Origin: Bradyrhizobium sp. 132
GTDB lineage: Bacteria; Pseudomonadota; Alphaproteobacteria; Rhizobiales; Xanthobacteraceae
DNA length: 64,000 nucleotides
Direction: 5' to 3'
Assembly (NCBI RefSeq): GCF_023074185.1
Contig: NZ_JADPKY010000116.1
Span: forward strand, 1 to 64,000
Below, piece after piece: positions 41,621 to 51,400 of the stretch (positions within the stretch are counted from its first letter, which is position 1; each line of letters opens with the position of its first letter). The position numbers were made by a program, and so were the translations under genes. Below the pieces are notes generated by a model, which saw only the letters and a list, made by a program, of their open reading frames with translations, had not been told where the DNA came from and made no database searches.

Positions 41621-41926
41621 GCGAGCACGGGACCGGCAACGATGTTGAGAATGTGACGGCCGTTAATCAATCGGACCTTGGCGGGGCGAACGAACTGCGC
41701 CGCAGCATCTCTCAAGAGTGTCACATAAGTCTGGAGATCGGGCGGCAAATGAGGCTTTGAGGCCGCTTTCGCGCGGTAGCGTTAAATTTGCCCTTCCCGG
41801 AACGGGAGCGCGCGACCTCAAAAGGAACCATGCTTCGTAGATGGCAAAGTTAACCCAACGAGGGAAAACCCCGGCGTTGCAAGGCACCGCTTGGTACGAT
41901 GGCGCGTGGGCTCGATAAGGAATGCC
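41621..41926. other. Divergent intergenic region, flippase/GH10
   Basis: This 306-base stretch lies between the starts of two divergent genes and should hold both promoters. A GGAACGGGAGCGCG block near 41800 and an AAGTTAACCC segment near 41850 are notable, but I cannot assign them to a known regulator. No gene is supported here. Confidence 0.4.
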
Positions 41927-42994
41927 GTGACCAGGCTCGACAGACGCGAATTTCTCCTCGGCAGCGCCGCAGCACTCGCCGCGGGCACATCGGCGTCCGC
42001 AGCACCGGCGTCGAAACTCGCCGAGCGTCGTCCGGGATTTGGCGCCGCGGCCACGCTCTGGGACCTGCAAGCCGATCCGAGGCTCGGAGAAGCCATCAGC
42101 ACCTATTGCACGCAGGTGGTTCCGGTGCTCGAGCTGAAGTGGCCGATGCTGCGCCCGGACGCGCACACCTTCGCGTTCGAGCGCGCCGACGCGATCCTGG
42201 ACTTCGCCCGGCAGAACGATCTGACGATGCGCGGCCACGCGCTCGCCTGGTATTACGACATTCCGGACTGGACCAAGCAGATCAAGGATTCCAAAGGCGT
42301 CGAGCGCGCCTATGTCGATCACATCGGCACCGTCGTCTCCTATTATAAAGACAAGCTGACGTCGTGGGACGTCGTCAACGAGCCGATCCCGGACAATCCC
42401 CGCAGTCCAAAAGATCGGCGCGACACGTTCTGGACCCAGCACCTGGGCAACGGCTGGATTCCGCTGGCGTTCCGCACGGCGGCCGCTGCAGATCCTTTCG
42501 TCAAGCTCGCGATCAACGAATACGACATCGAGTCCGCGAAGGATTCGTTCATTGCGAAGCGCGCGGCGTACCGCAATCTCATCATGGACCTGCTCGACCA
42601 AGGCGTGCCGTTGCACGCCGTGGGGCTGCAATCGCATCTGCACGCCGAGCTCGATATCGACACCCATGGGCTCGCAGAATTCGTCACCGAGCTGCGCTCC
42701 TGGGGCCTTGAGGTGCTCGTCACCGAACTCGATGTCGACGACCAGAAGCTGACGGGAACGCCGGCAGAGCGCGACGCCGTCGTCGCCAAGCGCGTCAATG
42801 ACCTCCTGACCGCGATCTCGACCAGCGGTCCGGTACGCTCGATCCTGACCTGGGGACTCTCGGATCGCTATAGCTGGATCAACGGCACCTTCGCCCGTGC
42901 CGACAAGCAGCCGAACCGTCCCCTGCCGCTCGACGGCGAGTTCAAGCCGAAGCCATTCATGGACGTGATCAGCAAATTTACGAGAGACGCTTAA
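41927..42994 (+). CDS. Endo-1,4-beta-xylanase, GH10 family (Tat-exported)
   Basis: A 355-residue glycosidase. A twin-arginine signal (MTRLDRREFLLGSAAALAAG) sends it to the periplasm or beyond. The GH10 domain shows the usual blocks: MRGHALAWYYDIPDW, the acid/base Glu152 in TSWDVVNEPI, and the nucleophile Glu267 in LEVLVTELDV. The final strand (ILTWGLSDRYSWINGT) is also typical. It should cut xylan or related beta-1,4 chains. A GTG at 41927 with AAGGA is the best start. Xylanases are not rare in plant-associated bacteria, where they help with cell-wall contact. Confidence 0.93.
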   Translation: MTRLDRREFLLGSAAALAAGTSASAAPASKLAERRPGFGAAATLWDLQADPRLGEAISTYCTQVVPVLELKWPMLRPDAHTFAFERADAILDFARQNDLTMRGHALAWYYDIPDWTKQIKDSKGVERAYVDHIGTVVSYYKDKLTSWDVVNEPIPDNPRSPKDRRDTFWTQHLGNGWIPLAFRTAAAADPFVKLAINEYDIESAKDSFIAKRAAYRNLIMDLLDQGVPLHAVGLQSHLHAELDIDTHGLAEFVTELRSWGLEVLVTELDVDDQKLTGTPAERDAVVAKRVNDLLTAISTSGPVRSILTWGLSDRYSWINGTFARADKQPNRPLPLDGEFKPKPFMDVISKFTRDA

Positions 42995-42995
42995 G

Positions 42996-43014
42996 CGCGC
43001 TGTTCTTCAGCGCG
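42996..43014. terminator. Bidirectional hairpin between GH10 and DUF6492 genes
   Basis: CGCGCTG and CAGCGCG pair around a TTCTT loop. It spans the end of two convergent genes (stops at 42992-42994 and 43007-43009), so it could end both transcripts. Confidence 0.55.
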
Positions 43015-43960
43015 TCTTGGTCGGTACTTCAAATTCAACCGCATCGCCCATGTGATCGGGCGACAGGCTCGGACCGCGACGGTCGCGCGAGTTCAGCCGG
43101 AACACATCGCGGATGTCGTCGATCGAGGTCGACGAATAGGACTGGATGCAGAGCGCGACCTGCTCGGGCGAAGCGGCGCGCATCATCGCTTCGATGGCCG
43201 GGCGGTCGAGGCGCGTGTCGTCCCAATGCGAGACCGCGATGCTGTCTTCGGTGACCCGATGGGCGGCCAGATGCGCGGGCGAGTTCGCGACGAAATGGCC
43301 GTACATGAGATATTCCGAGAACTTCTTCTTCCGGCACAGTGCCAGAACCCAGTTCAATCCCGTTGCCGACTTGATCGCGTCGGTCATCGCGCGCGCGGTG
43401 TCCTTGTCCCAGACCAGCGCGTTGCCGACATAATCGTCCGCGGGGAAGGACCTGTCCTTCACGCCGAGGAGTTGGTCGACCGTGCGCAGCCACAGGCCGT
43501 GCAGGGGCGCATCGGCGCTGATGGCCTTCGGGGTAACGAACAGCGGCGTCTTCTCGGCGCCGGCGTACTGACCGACGTCGAATTCGCGGAAGAACAGATT
43601 GTCCGAATCCAGGATGCAGACGCGCTGCTCCGGCGCGTTGAGGACACCGGCGATCTTCAGGATCTGCTGGATGTGCCAGCCATGGACGGGTGACGACAGC
43701 AGCGACAGCCAGACGCGCCGTTTGCTGATGAACTGGAGAGCCGGCGGCAGCGCCCAGAGCCATTTCGGCAAGTAATGCGAAGCCGGAACGATGACCCGCT
43801 TGTCGGAAGCGAACCGCGCGAACAGCGGCACATCCTCATCGTTAACGAGAACATAATGCCGCGTGTAGCCCGTCAACCAGGTGTCGATGCTCTCGCTGAG
43901 CAGCGAAAAGCGCTCGATATCCTTGGCGTAGCTGGCAGTCAGCAGGGCAACGGAATGCAT
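43007..43960 (-). CDS. DUF6492-type glycosyltransferase-like protein
   Basis: A 317-residue protein (MHSVALLTASYAKDIERFSL, LSESIDTWLTGYTRHYVLVN). It has a DxD-like motif, RVCILDSDNLFFREFDV, as in glycosyltransferases that bind a sugar nucleotide through a metal. Further blocks: LPKWLWALPPALQFISKRRV and PADDYVGNALVWDKDTARAM. The layout fits DUF6492. Its targets are unknown; it could decorate a surface glycan. The start at 43960 is preferred over the GTG at 43966, which has similar support. Confidence 0.78.
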   Translation of the reverse strand: MHSVALLTASYAKDIERFSLLSESIDTWLTGYTRHYVLVNDEDVPLFARFASDKRVIVPASHYLPKWLWALPPALQFISKRRVWLSLLSSPVHGWHIQQILKIAGVLNAPEQRVCILDSDNLFFREFDVGQYAGAEKTPLFVTPKAISADAPLHGLWLRTVDQLLGVKDRSFPADDYVGNALVWDKDTARAMTDAIKSATGLNWVLALCRKKKFSEYLMYGHFVANSPAHLAAHRVTEDSIAVSHWDDTRLDRPAIEAMMRAASPEQVALCIQSYSSTSIDDIRDVFRLNSRDRRGPSLSPDHMGDAVEFEVPTKTR

Positions 43961-44054
43961 GGGCACGCTCGAATGGCGATCAGGCCGTAGTCATAGCTGC
44001 ATTGCGAGGTGCTGCATACTTACATTCGCGATCAAGGTAAAACGTAACGAAGCA

Positions 44055-44849
44055 TTAGCCATCCGATGGCAGCCCCTGCTCGATGCCGTGAAAGCGTAGC
44101 GGGGCCAGGGCGGAGGCCCGCTGCCACCAATCGGCGACGCGGTCGTCGAGCGCGGTCACACCTCGACCCTGGCCGGGGAAGATCCGGATCTGCTGCACCG
44201 CCTCGGCTTCGAACCCCTTGCCCTTGCCGGTGATCTTGAGGGCAGCGCCTTCGCGGTCCCGCTGGGTCAGCGGCACCAAGAGGCGGCCACGCGGACGAAG
44301 CGACTGAAGCCAGAGCGGATGCGGTTGAGAGAATCCGGCATGCACGATGATGACGTCGGCGGGTTCGCCGATGTCCTCGCATCCGTCACCATGGACGACC
44401 ACGACGTTGCGATAGGCGCGAAGATAGGTCGCGGCGCGCGCCGCAAGCCGCGCGTCGCATTCGATTGCATGCACCCTGCCCTTGGGGCCCACGATCTCCG
44501 AAAGCACTGCCGAGAAATAGCCGAGCCCGCAGCCGATCTGGACCACGCGATCCTTCTCCCCGACGTCGAGCAAATCGATGAAGTGCGCCCACAGGCTCGG
44601 CAGTCCGGTATCGAGCTTGCGGCGCGCATCGATCGCGACCAGCACATTGTCCTGGAGATGAACGGGATCGGCATCCGGCGTCAGCCGATAGCCGCGCGCC
44701 GCCTCGCTCTTGACGCGCCAGGGTCCCTTCGCCAGAAACCTTTCGCGCGGAACGATGGCGAGAGCTTCGAGCAGGCGCTTTGAGGAGATCCGCTCGCGCT
44801 TTGCGATCAGCTCCACGTAACGCGCACGCGCGGCGGCAAGATCGCTCAT
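44055..44849 (-). CDS. Protein-L-isoaspartate O-methyltransferase-like protein
   Basis: A 264-residue SAM-dependent methyltransferase of the PIMT family. It has ISSKRLLEALAIVPRERFLA at the N-terminus (PIMT-type helix), motif I DRVVQIGCGLGYFSAVLSEI, then HAIECDARLAARAATYLRAY, and the end block PRGRLLVPLTQRD. True PCMT is about 210-220 residues; this one is longer, with a distinct C-terminal extension. Its ATG overlaps the stop of the large cyclase gene (ATGA at 44846-44849), so they are coupled. Whether it repairs isoaspartate or methylates something else is open. Confidence 0.82.
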   Translation of the reverse strand: MSDLAAARARYVELIAKRERISSKRLLEALAIVPRERFLAKGPWRVKSEAARGYRLTPDADPVHLQDNVLVAIDARRKLDTGLPSLWAHFIDLLDVGEKDRVVQIGCGLGYFSAVLSEIVGPKGRVHAIECDARLAARAATYLRAYRNVVVVHGDGCEDIGEPADVIIVHAGFSQPHPLWLQSLRPRGRLLVPLTQRDREGAALKITGKGKGFEAEAVQQIRIFPGQGRGVTALDDRVADWWQRASALAPLRFHGIEQGLPSDG

Positions 44850-47800
44850 CGCGCGGGATCGGCGTGTTCACGAACGGGCGCGTCCGCGCCGAGCTCGTTG
44901 ACCAGCTGCATCGCCTGTTTCAGGTCCGGCGTATAGAACCCCTCGCTGAACTTGCCGACGATCGGCGCGAGCAGCAGGCTTGCGTGCTCGCGCTTGCCAG
45001 CTTGGTGCGACAGCCGCGCGAGGCTGACGGCGGTGCGAAGCTCCCAGGACAGCGCGCCCTGCTTGCGGGCGATCTCCAGCGACAGGCCGAACAGCTCCTC
45101 GGCCTCCTGCACCGAGACCGGATTCCCGTCCGACAGGGTGATCTCGCCTTGCAGGCGGTAGACCTCGGCGAGGTAGGAATGGTCGCCGGTCCGTCGCGCG
45201 GTCGCGAGCGCACCGTCCAGCGCGCGCAACGCGGCGTCGCGCATCCCGACCTTGGCGTAGGCCTCCGCGAGCAGGCAGCGGAACCAGCAACCGGCGAGCC
45301 AGGAATCCATCGCCTCGTATTCGTCGAGGCCGAAGCGCATCTGGCTGAGGCCTTCGTCGGCCTCGCCGAGCTGCGTCAGCGCCCAGCCGCGCAGGATCGC
45401 CGCCTGCTGCTTCCAGTGCAGGAAGTTGTGCTCGGTGGCGATGATCATGGCGCGGTTGGCGTGGTCGCGCGTGCCCTCGACATCGCGCAAATGCTGGCAC
45501 AGATAGGCGCCGAACACGAGCGCGAAGGCGAGCGTGAAGGGGTGGCGGATCTTCTCGGCGTTCGCGATCGCCTGCTCGCTGTGCTGGCGCGCCGCGTCGG
45601 GCCGGCCGAGGAACCACAGGAGATAGCCGAGATAGGACAGCGAGACGACGCCGGGATCGGTGCCGTGCCGCTCCATCAGGTCGGAGTGCAGATCGGGGCT
45701 GTAGAGATTGATGCAACGGTGCAAATGATGCTGGGACGCGGCAAAGCGCCCGCGATAGAGCATGGTCATCGCGATCGAGCGGTGCGCCTCGATCAGATAG
45801 CCGGTCTGCTGCGCCGGCTGCGTCCGCTCGTTCAGCCGCTCGCGCTTGGCGAATTTCAACAGCTCGACACTGAGATCGTGCGCGCGGGTGAGATCGGCGC
45901 GGATAAAATGACAGACCCAGAGCCCGCGCGTGGCGGCGAAGGCCTTTTCGTCATCGTCAAGCTGCTGGCCGAGTTCGAGGGCGCGGATGTAGTTCTCCTC
46001 GACCTCCTGCACGGCATAGCCCTTGGCGGCGATCAGTGCGTTGCCGAGCGCGATGCGCAGCTCGAGCTCCATCTCGTCGGCGCCCTGCATGCGCGCATTG
46101 GCCTGGACGACGCTTAAGCCCCGGCGCAGATGGCCGATCGCCTCCAGATTGGCGCCGCTCTTGGCCGCTTGCTTGCCGGCCTTGAGCCAGAAGCTGGCGG
46201 CCCCCTCGCTCTGGCCGGATTCGGTCAAATGATGGGCGAGCAGCTCCGGTTCGCGCTCGGTCTTCTCCGGATACATCTCGGCGAGCACCTGGGCAATCCG
46301 GGAATGCAGCTTGCGCCGCTCGCTGTGCAACAGGCTCGCATGCGCGGCGTTCTGGATCATCACGTGCTTGAAGGAGTAGAGCGCGTCCGGCGGATGGCCG
46401 CGGCGCATGATCAGCCCGGCCTCCTCCAGATGATTGAGCGCGGCCTCGATCTGTTCGGCGGGCGTATTAGCGACCGCGTGCAGCGTCTCGTAGGAGAATT
46501 CGCGGCCGATGGTGGCGCCGATCTGCGCGATCCGCTTGAACGGCCCCATCCGGTCCAGTCGCGCCATCAGCGAGTCCGTCAGCGTCGCCGGGATCGCGAG
46601 CTGCCGCCACGGGCCCGACAGCACGTAGCGCCCGTGCCGCTCGGTCAGGAGGTTGGATTCCAGAACCGTCTTGGTCAGCTCTTCCAGAAACAGCGGCACG
46701 CCGTCGGTCTTGACGATGATCTCCTCGACGACCTCCTTGGGAAGCTCGCGTCCCGCCACGCGCTGGACCAGCGTCGCGCGCAACTGCCGGCTCAACCGGT
46801 TCAGCACCAGCGTCGTAATGTGCGAATGGGCGCTCCAGCTCGGCTGGAATTCGGTGCGCGCGGTCATGATCACCAGGATCGGCCGGTTCTGTGCCCGGTC
46901 GACCAGGAGATCGATCACCTCACGGGAAGTTGGGTCGATCCAGTGCAAATCCTCGAATGCGATCACCAGCGGCTGCTCGCGCGCAAGGCCGAGGAAATGA
47001 TTGACCAGCGCGGCGACGGTCGCATCCTTTTGCTGCTGCGGCGACAGCTCGAGCGGCGGATAGCGGTCACCGATCGGAATGGACAACAGCGCGGCCAACA
47101 GCGGCGCAACCTGCTCGATGTCGCCATGAGCGGCGGAGATCGCGATCTCCAGGTTCGCGAGCGACTGCGCGGACGCATCCTCGCGATCGAGACCGAGAGA
47201 GAATTTGAGCTGCTCGGCGAACGGATAGAACGCGGTGGAGGTGTAATAGGGCGAGCACTGGAATGAGACCTGTCCATGGCGGTCGCCGGCGATCCGCTCG
47301 AAGATTTCCTGGATGATGCGCGACTTGCCGATGCCGGGCTCGCCGAACTTGACCACGACCTGGCCGTCGCCCTCCTTGACCTGCTGCCAGCGGCCCATCA
47401 GTAGCGCAATCTCTTCCTCGCGGTTGACGAGCGGGGTCAGCCGCGTGCCCATGGCAGCGGCGAAGCGGGTCTCCACCCGCGACGCCCGCATCACGTGCCA
47501 AGCCTGCGCCTTGTCCGAGATACCCTTCAGCGCGTGGACGCCGAGATCGCGGTAGTCGAACTTCCCCTTCAGCAGCGACTGGGTCGAGGCGGAAATCACC
47601 ACACCGTTGGGCGGCGCCAGACCTTGGAGGCGCGCGGCGAGATTGACGGTTTCTCCGACCGCGGAGTCGCGCTCTTCGGTGCCCTGCCCGACGAGGTCGC
47701 CAACCACGACGAGACCGGTCGCGATGCCGATGCGGACGGCGGGTGAGTGGCTGAGCGCACCACGCGGCTCGACCGCGCGCGCTGTCGATAGCACCCGCAC

Positions 47801-48316
47801 GATCTCGAGCCCCGCGCGCACCGCGCGCTCGGCGTCATCCTCATGTGCGGTCGGATAGCCGAAATAGACCAAAATACCGTCGCCGACGAAGCGAGCAGCA
47901 AAACCTTCGTAATGCTTCACCACGCGGACACAGGTTTCGCGGAAGCTCGCGATCATGTCGCGCACGTCTTCGGGATCGAACTGCACCGACAGCGAAGTGG
48001 AATCCACCATGTCGCAGAACATGGTGGTGAGCTGACGCCGCTCGGCCCCGACTTCCGTGCGGGGTTGAGGGCGCGCCGCCGCGTCGGACTTCTCCGCTGT
48101 TTCGGCCCGGAACAACGCGGTCATGGCCCGCTGGAGCCGCTTCCGATCACCGAGCGGCAATCCGAGCTCGACCAGATCGGATTCGGTCAGATCTCCCATG
48201 ACGTCGAGATCGAGACGGTGCTCTGCGAAGAGATCGGTATAGTGGCCGAGACCGACGCCTTCGAGCCAGCGCTTCAGCCCGCCTTCCGTTCCCGTGACCG
48301 GCTCATTCTCCAGCAT
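44846..48316 (-). CDS. SAM-domain / class III cyclase / AAA-like ATPase / TPR protein
   Basis: A 1156-residue multidomain protein. Residues about 10-70 form a sterile-alpha-motif domain (LKRWLEGVGLGHYTDLFAEH, DLVELGLPLGDRKRLQR). Residues 90-290 form a cyclase domain: metal Asp102 in TMFCDMVDSTSLSVQFD and Asp146 in FVGDGILVYFGY. Residues 295-700 form an AAA/STAND-like ATPase with Walker A GEPGIGKS (325-332). Residues 720-1150 are a helical TPR-type repeat array. This class of large signal proteins is common in Rhizobiales. A chaperone-like or cNMP-gated switch is a possibility. Its stop overlaps the PIMT gene, and it is divergent from the NRPS. Confidence 0.9.
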   Translation of the reverse strand: MLENEPVTGTEGGLKRWLEGVGLGHYTDLFAEHRLDLDVMGDLTESDLVELGLPLGDRKRLQRAMTALFRAETAEKSDAAARPQPRTEVGAERRQLTTMFCDMVDSTSLSVQFDPEDVRDMIASFRETCVRVVKHYEGFAARFVGDGILVYFGYPTAHEDDAERAVRAGLEIVRVLSTARAVEPRGALSHSPAVRIGIATGLVVVGDLVGQGTEERDSAVGETVNLAARLQGLAPPNGVVISASTQSLLKGKFDYRDLGVHALKGISDKAQAWHVMRASRVETRFAAAMGTRLTPLVNREEEIALLMGRWQQVKEGDGQVVVKFGEPGIGKSRIIQEIFERIAGDRHGQVSFQCSPYYTSTAFYPFAEQLKFSLGLDREDASAQSLANLEIAISAAHGDIEQVAPLLAALLSIPIGDRYPPLELSPQQQKDATVAALVNHFLGLAREQPLVIAFEDLHWIDPTSREVIDLLVDRAQNRPILVIMTARTEFQPSWSAHSHITTLVLNRLSRQLRATLVQRVAGRELPKEVVEEIIVKTDGVPLFLEELTKTVLESNLLTERHGRYVLSGPWRQLAIPATLTDSLMARLDRMGPFKRIAQIGATIGREFSYETLHAVANTPAEQIEAALNHLEEAGLIMRRGHPPDALYSFKHVMIQNAAHASLLHSERRKLHSRIAQVLAEMYPEKTEREPELLAHHLTESGQSEGAASFWLKAGKQAAKSGANLEAIGHLRRGLSVVQANARMQGADEMELELRIALGNALIAAKGYAVQEVEENYIRALELGQQLDDDEKAFAATRGLWVCHFIRADLTRAHDLSVELLKFAKRERLNERTQPAQQTGYLIEAHRSIAMTMLYRGRFAASQHHLHRCINLYSPDLHSDLMERHGTDPGVVSLSYLGYLLWFLGRPDAARQHSEQAIANAEKIRHPFTLAFALVFGAYLCQHLRDVEGTRDHANRAMIIATEHNFLHWKQQAAILRGWALTQLGEADEGLSQMRFGLDEYEAMDSWLAGCWFRCLLAEAYAKVGMRDAALRALDGALATARRTGDHSYLAEVYRLQGEITLSDGNPVSVQEAEELFGLSLEIARKQGALSWELRTAVSLARLSHQAGKREHASLLLAPIVGKFSEGFYTPDLKQAMQLVNELGADAPVREHADPAR

Positions 48317-48458
48317 GGTGATTTCTGCCCGACCATCACTCCGTCGAAGCGCTTAGGGCCCCTCAACCACAGATTTTGGGGCCAAAACTTCACCTCAGAC
48401 TGGACGCGTTCCCTTACTTCTTGGAAGAATAGCCCAATCGGATCAAAAGGGAACGGAA

Positions 48459-51400
48459 TTGTCGGACGTCACGCTTCCAGCGCCGCAGGGGTCAGCCAGC
48501 ACAACGGCCGAAACGAAGATATTCGCGGATATCGGCGGCCTTCTCGATTTCCATGCCCGCAAGACGCCGGCGGCGCCCGCCCTCCTCGCCCCTGGCCGGC
48601 CAGTCCTCAACTACGGCGCGATTGGCGACCGGACGCAGGATCTCGTCCGTACGCTGCGCAGGCTCGGCATAGTCCCTTCCGACCGGGTTGCGGTTGCGCT
48701 GCCGCGTGGCGCCGACAGCGCACTGGCCCTGATCGCGGTCGCCTCGAGCTGCGCCTGCGTTCCCGTCAATCCCGACCTGACCGCGGACGAGCTGCAACGC
48801 TATTTCAGCGAATTGAAGTTGACGGCGCTGATCACCCGAGCTGATACGAACTCGGCGAGCCGTGACGTCGCGAAAGCGCTCGATATCGCTGTGATCGATT
48901 TCATGCCGGGGCCGCAAGACGATCTCGGCGGCTGCACGTTCGTCGGACCGGAGGTTGGGCCGGCAAACAACAGCGGCACCTCGCGCGGCGACGACGACGC
49001 GTTCATCCTGCTGACATCGGGCACGGCAGCGCGGCCGAAGATGGTGCCGCTGACGCACCGCAATGTGTGCCTCTCCGCTTACAACGCCGGCCGCGTGCTG
49101 TCGCTGACGTCGCACGATCGCCTGCTCAACGCGCTACCTCTGTTTCACGCCCATGGTCTGATTTCCGGTCTGCTGACGGCGTTGGCCGCGGGCTCCAGCG
49201 TGATCTGCACCGACGGTTTCGACGCATCATCCTTCTTCGGCTGGATGCGGCAGCTGCAACTCACCTGGTACACGGCGGTGCCGACCATCCATCGCGCGCT
49301 GCTGACGGCGGCGGAAGCGAACCCGGACCTTGCCCGATCGTCGTCGTTGCGCGTGATCCGCTCGGCCTCCGCCTCGCTTGCGCCTGCGATCCTCGACGGG
49401 CTGGAGGCGACGTTCGGCGTTCCCGTGCTCGAAACCTACGGCATGACGGAGGCGGCCTCGCAGATCGCGGCCAATCCGTTCGAACTGCGCAAGGCCGGAT
49501 CGGTCGGCCGCGCCGCGGGCCCCGAGATCGCGATCATGGATGAGACTGGCCGTACGCTCGCGAGCGGCGAGCACGGCGAAATCATGCTTCGCGGACCGAA
49601 TATGAGCCGCGGCTACTATAATGACGAGGCGGCAACACAGGCGGCCTTCCGCAACGGCTGGTTCCGGACCGGCGATCTCGGCTATCTCGACGCCGACGGC
49701 TATCTCTTCATCGTTGGCCGTATCAAGGACGTTATCAACCGCGGCGGGCAGAAGATCTCGCCGCTGGAGATCGAAGAGGTCCTGCTCAGTCATCCCGCGG
49801 TGCTGGAGGCCGGCGTGTTTGCCGTCCCGCACCAGAAGCTCGGCGAGAATGTCGCCGCGGTCGTGGTGCTACGGCCGAATTCCGAGGCGACCTCGGATCA
49901 GTTGCGCCAGTTCGCGCGGAAACGACTCGCGGCCTACAAGGTGCCGAGCCTGATCCGCAGCGTCGCCACGCTGCCGAAAGGCGCCAGTGGCAAGGTCAAG
50001 CGCAATGCGCTCGCCGAGCTGGTCGTGACAGTGGACGGCGGCGACGGGACGCGGCTGCCACGAACCGAACTGGAGACCCAGCTCGCGGGGATTTGGGCCG
50101 GGCTGCTGGAGCTTCCACAGGTCGGCGTCGATCAGGACGTGTTTGCGCTCGGCGCGGACTCGCTCGCGGCCACACAGATGCGCTCGCGCCTGCGCGAACG
50201 TTTCAACGTCGTCTTCTCATTCGAGGACATCTTTGATTGCGCCACGGTCTCAGCCCTGGCGGCCCGGGTCGAGACCGCCACAACCCATCGCGAGACGATG
50301 CTGCCGGCCTGGCGCAAAGCCGCGGAAACAGACGCGCCGCTGTCGTTCCAGCAGCAGCGGATGTACGTGCTCTCGCGGCTCGACCCAACGCGCTACAATT
50401 ATAACGTCGTCGAAGTCGCGCTCCTCAAGGGCCAGGTCGACGTCGCCGCGCTTTCTGCCGCCCTCACTGCGGTCGCTGCGCGCAATGAGGCACTGCGGTC
50501 GGTCTTCGTCGAACGCGAGGGTGAGCCGGCGCAGCTTGTGCTGCAATCGCCGCCGCGGTTCGAGCGGATCAAGCTCAAGCCCTGCTCCGCGGACAAGCGA
50601 GCTGCTGTGATCAGGCGCGAGGCCCTCAAGCTCGCGCAATATCCGTTCGACCTTGCGCGCGAGCCGCCGCTGAAGGTCACGCTGCTGTCGTTCGACAAAA
50701 GCAGCCATGCGCTGGTGGTCAATGTCCATCACCTCGTCACCGACGGCTGGTCGCAGCGGCTGTTCTGGGAAGAACTCGCCGCCCATTATTCGGCAGCGCG
50801 CAAGAACGACGTGATGGCACTGCCTTCGCCCGCCTTCCAGTACCGCGACTTTGCGCTCTGGCAGCAGAGCTGGGCGCACACGCCGGCCGCAAAGGAGCAA
50901 CTCGATTACTGGCGGGCGCAGCTCGACGGCGTCACCACGCTGCCGCTGCGGACCGACCGGTCAAGGCCGGAGGTCTGGAGCGGACACGGTGCCCGTCGCT
51001 ATCTCGAGTTCTCCAGGACGCTGTCGGCCGACCTGCATGCGCTGAGCCAGAACCAGGGCGTCACGCCCTTCATGACCCTGCTCGCGGTGTTCCAGTACCT
51101 ACTATTCCGCCACACCGGCCACGAGGATGTCGCGACGGGATCGCTCATCGCCAACCGTAACCAGATCGAGAGCGAGCGGCTGATCGGGCTGTTCGCCAAC
51201 ACCCTGATCCTGCGCAACGATTTCGGCGGCGATCCGAGCTTCGGCGACATGTTGCGACGGGTGCGGCAGGTCACGCTCGATGCCTACCGCAACCAGGACC
51301 TTGCGATCGAGGAAGTCCTGCGCGCGCTTCAGATCGCGCGCCGGAGCGACGGCAATCCGCTGTTCCGGATCATGTTCATCCTCCAGAACGCATCGATCGA

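Noticed and set aside
41663..42667. Minus-strand frame opposite the GH10 gene
   Set aside because: It is antisense to a gene with both catalytic residues and a Tat signal.
46130..47266. Plus-strand open frames opposite the large cyclase-ATPase gene
   Set aside because: No motif; the minus strand carries a full multidomain protein there.
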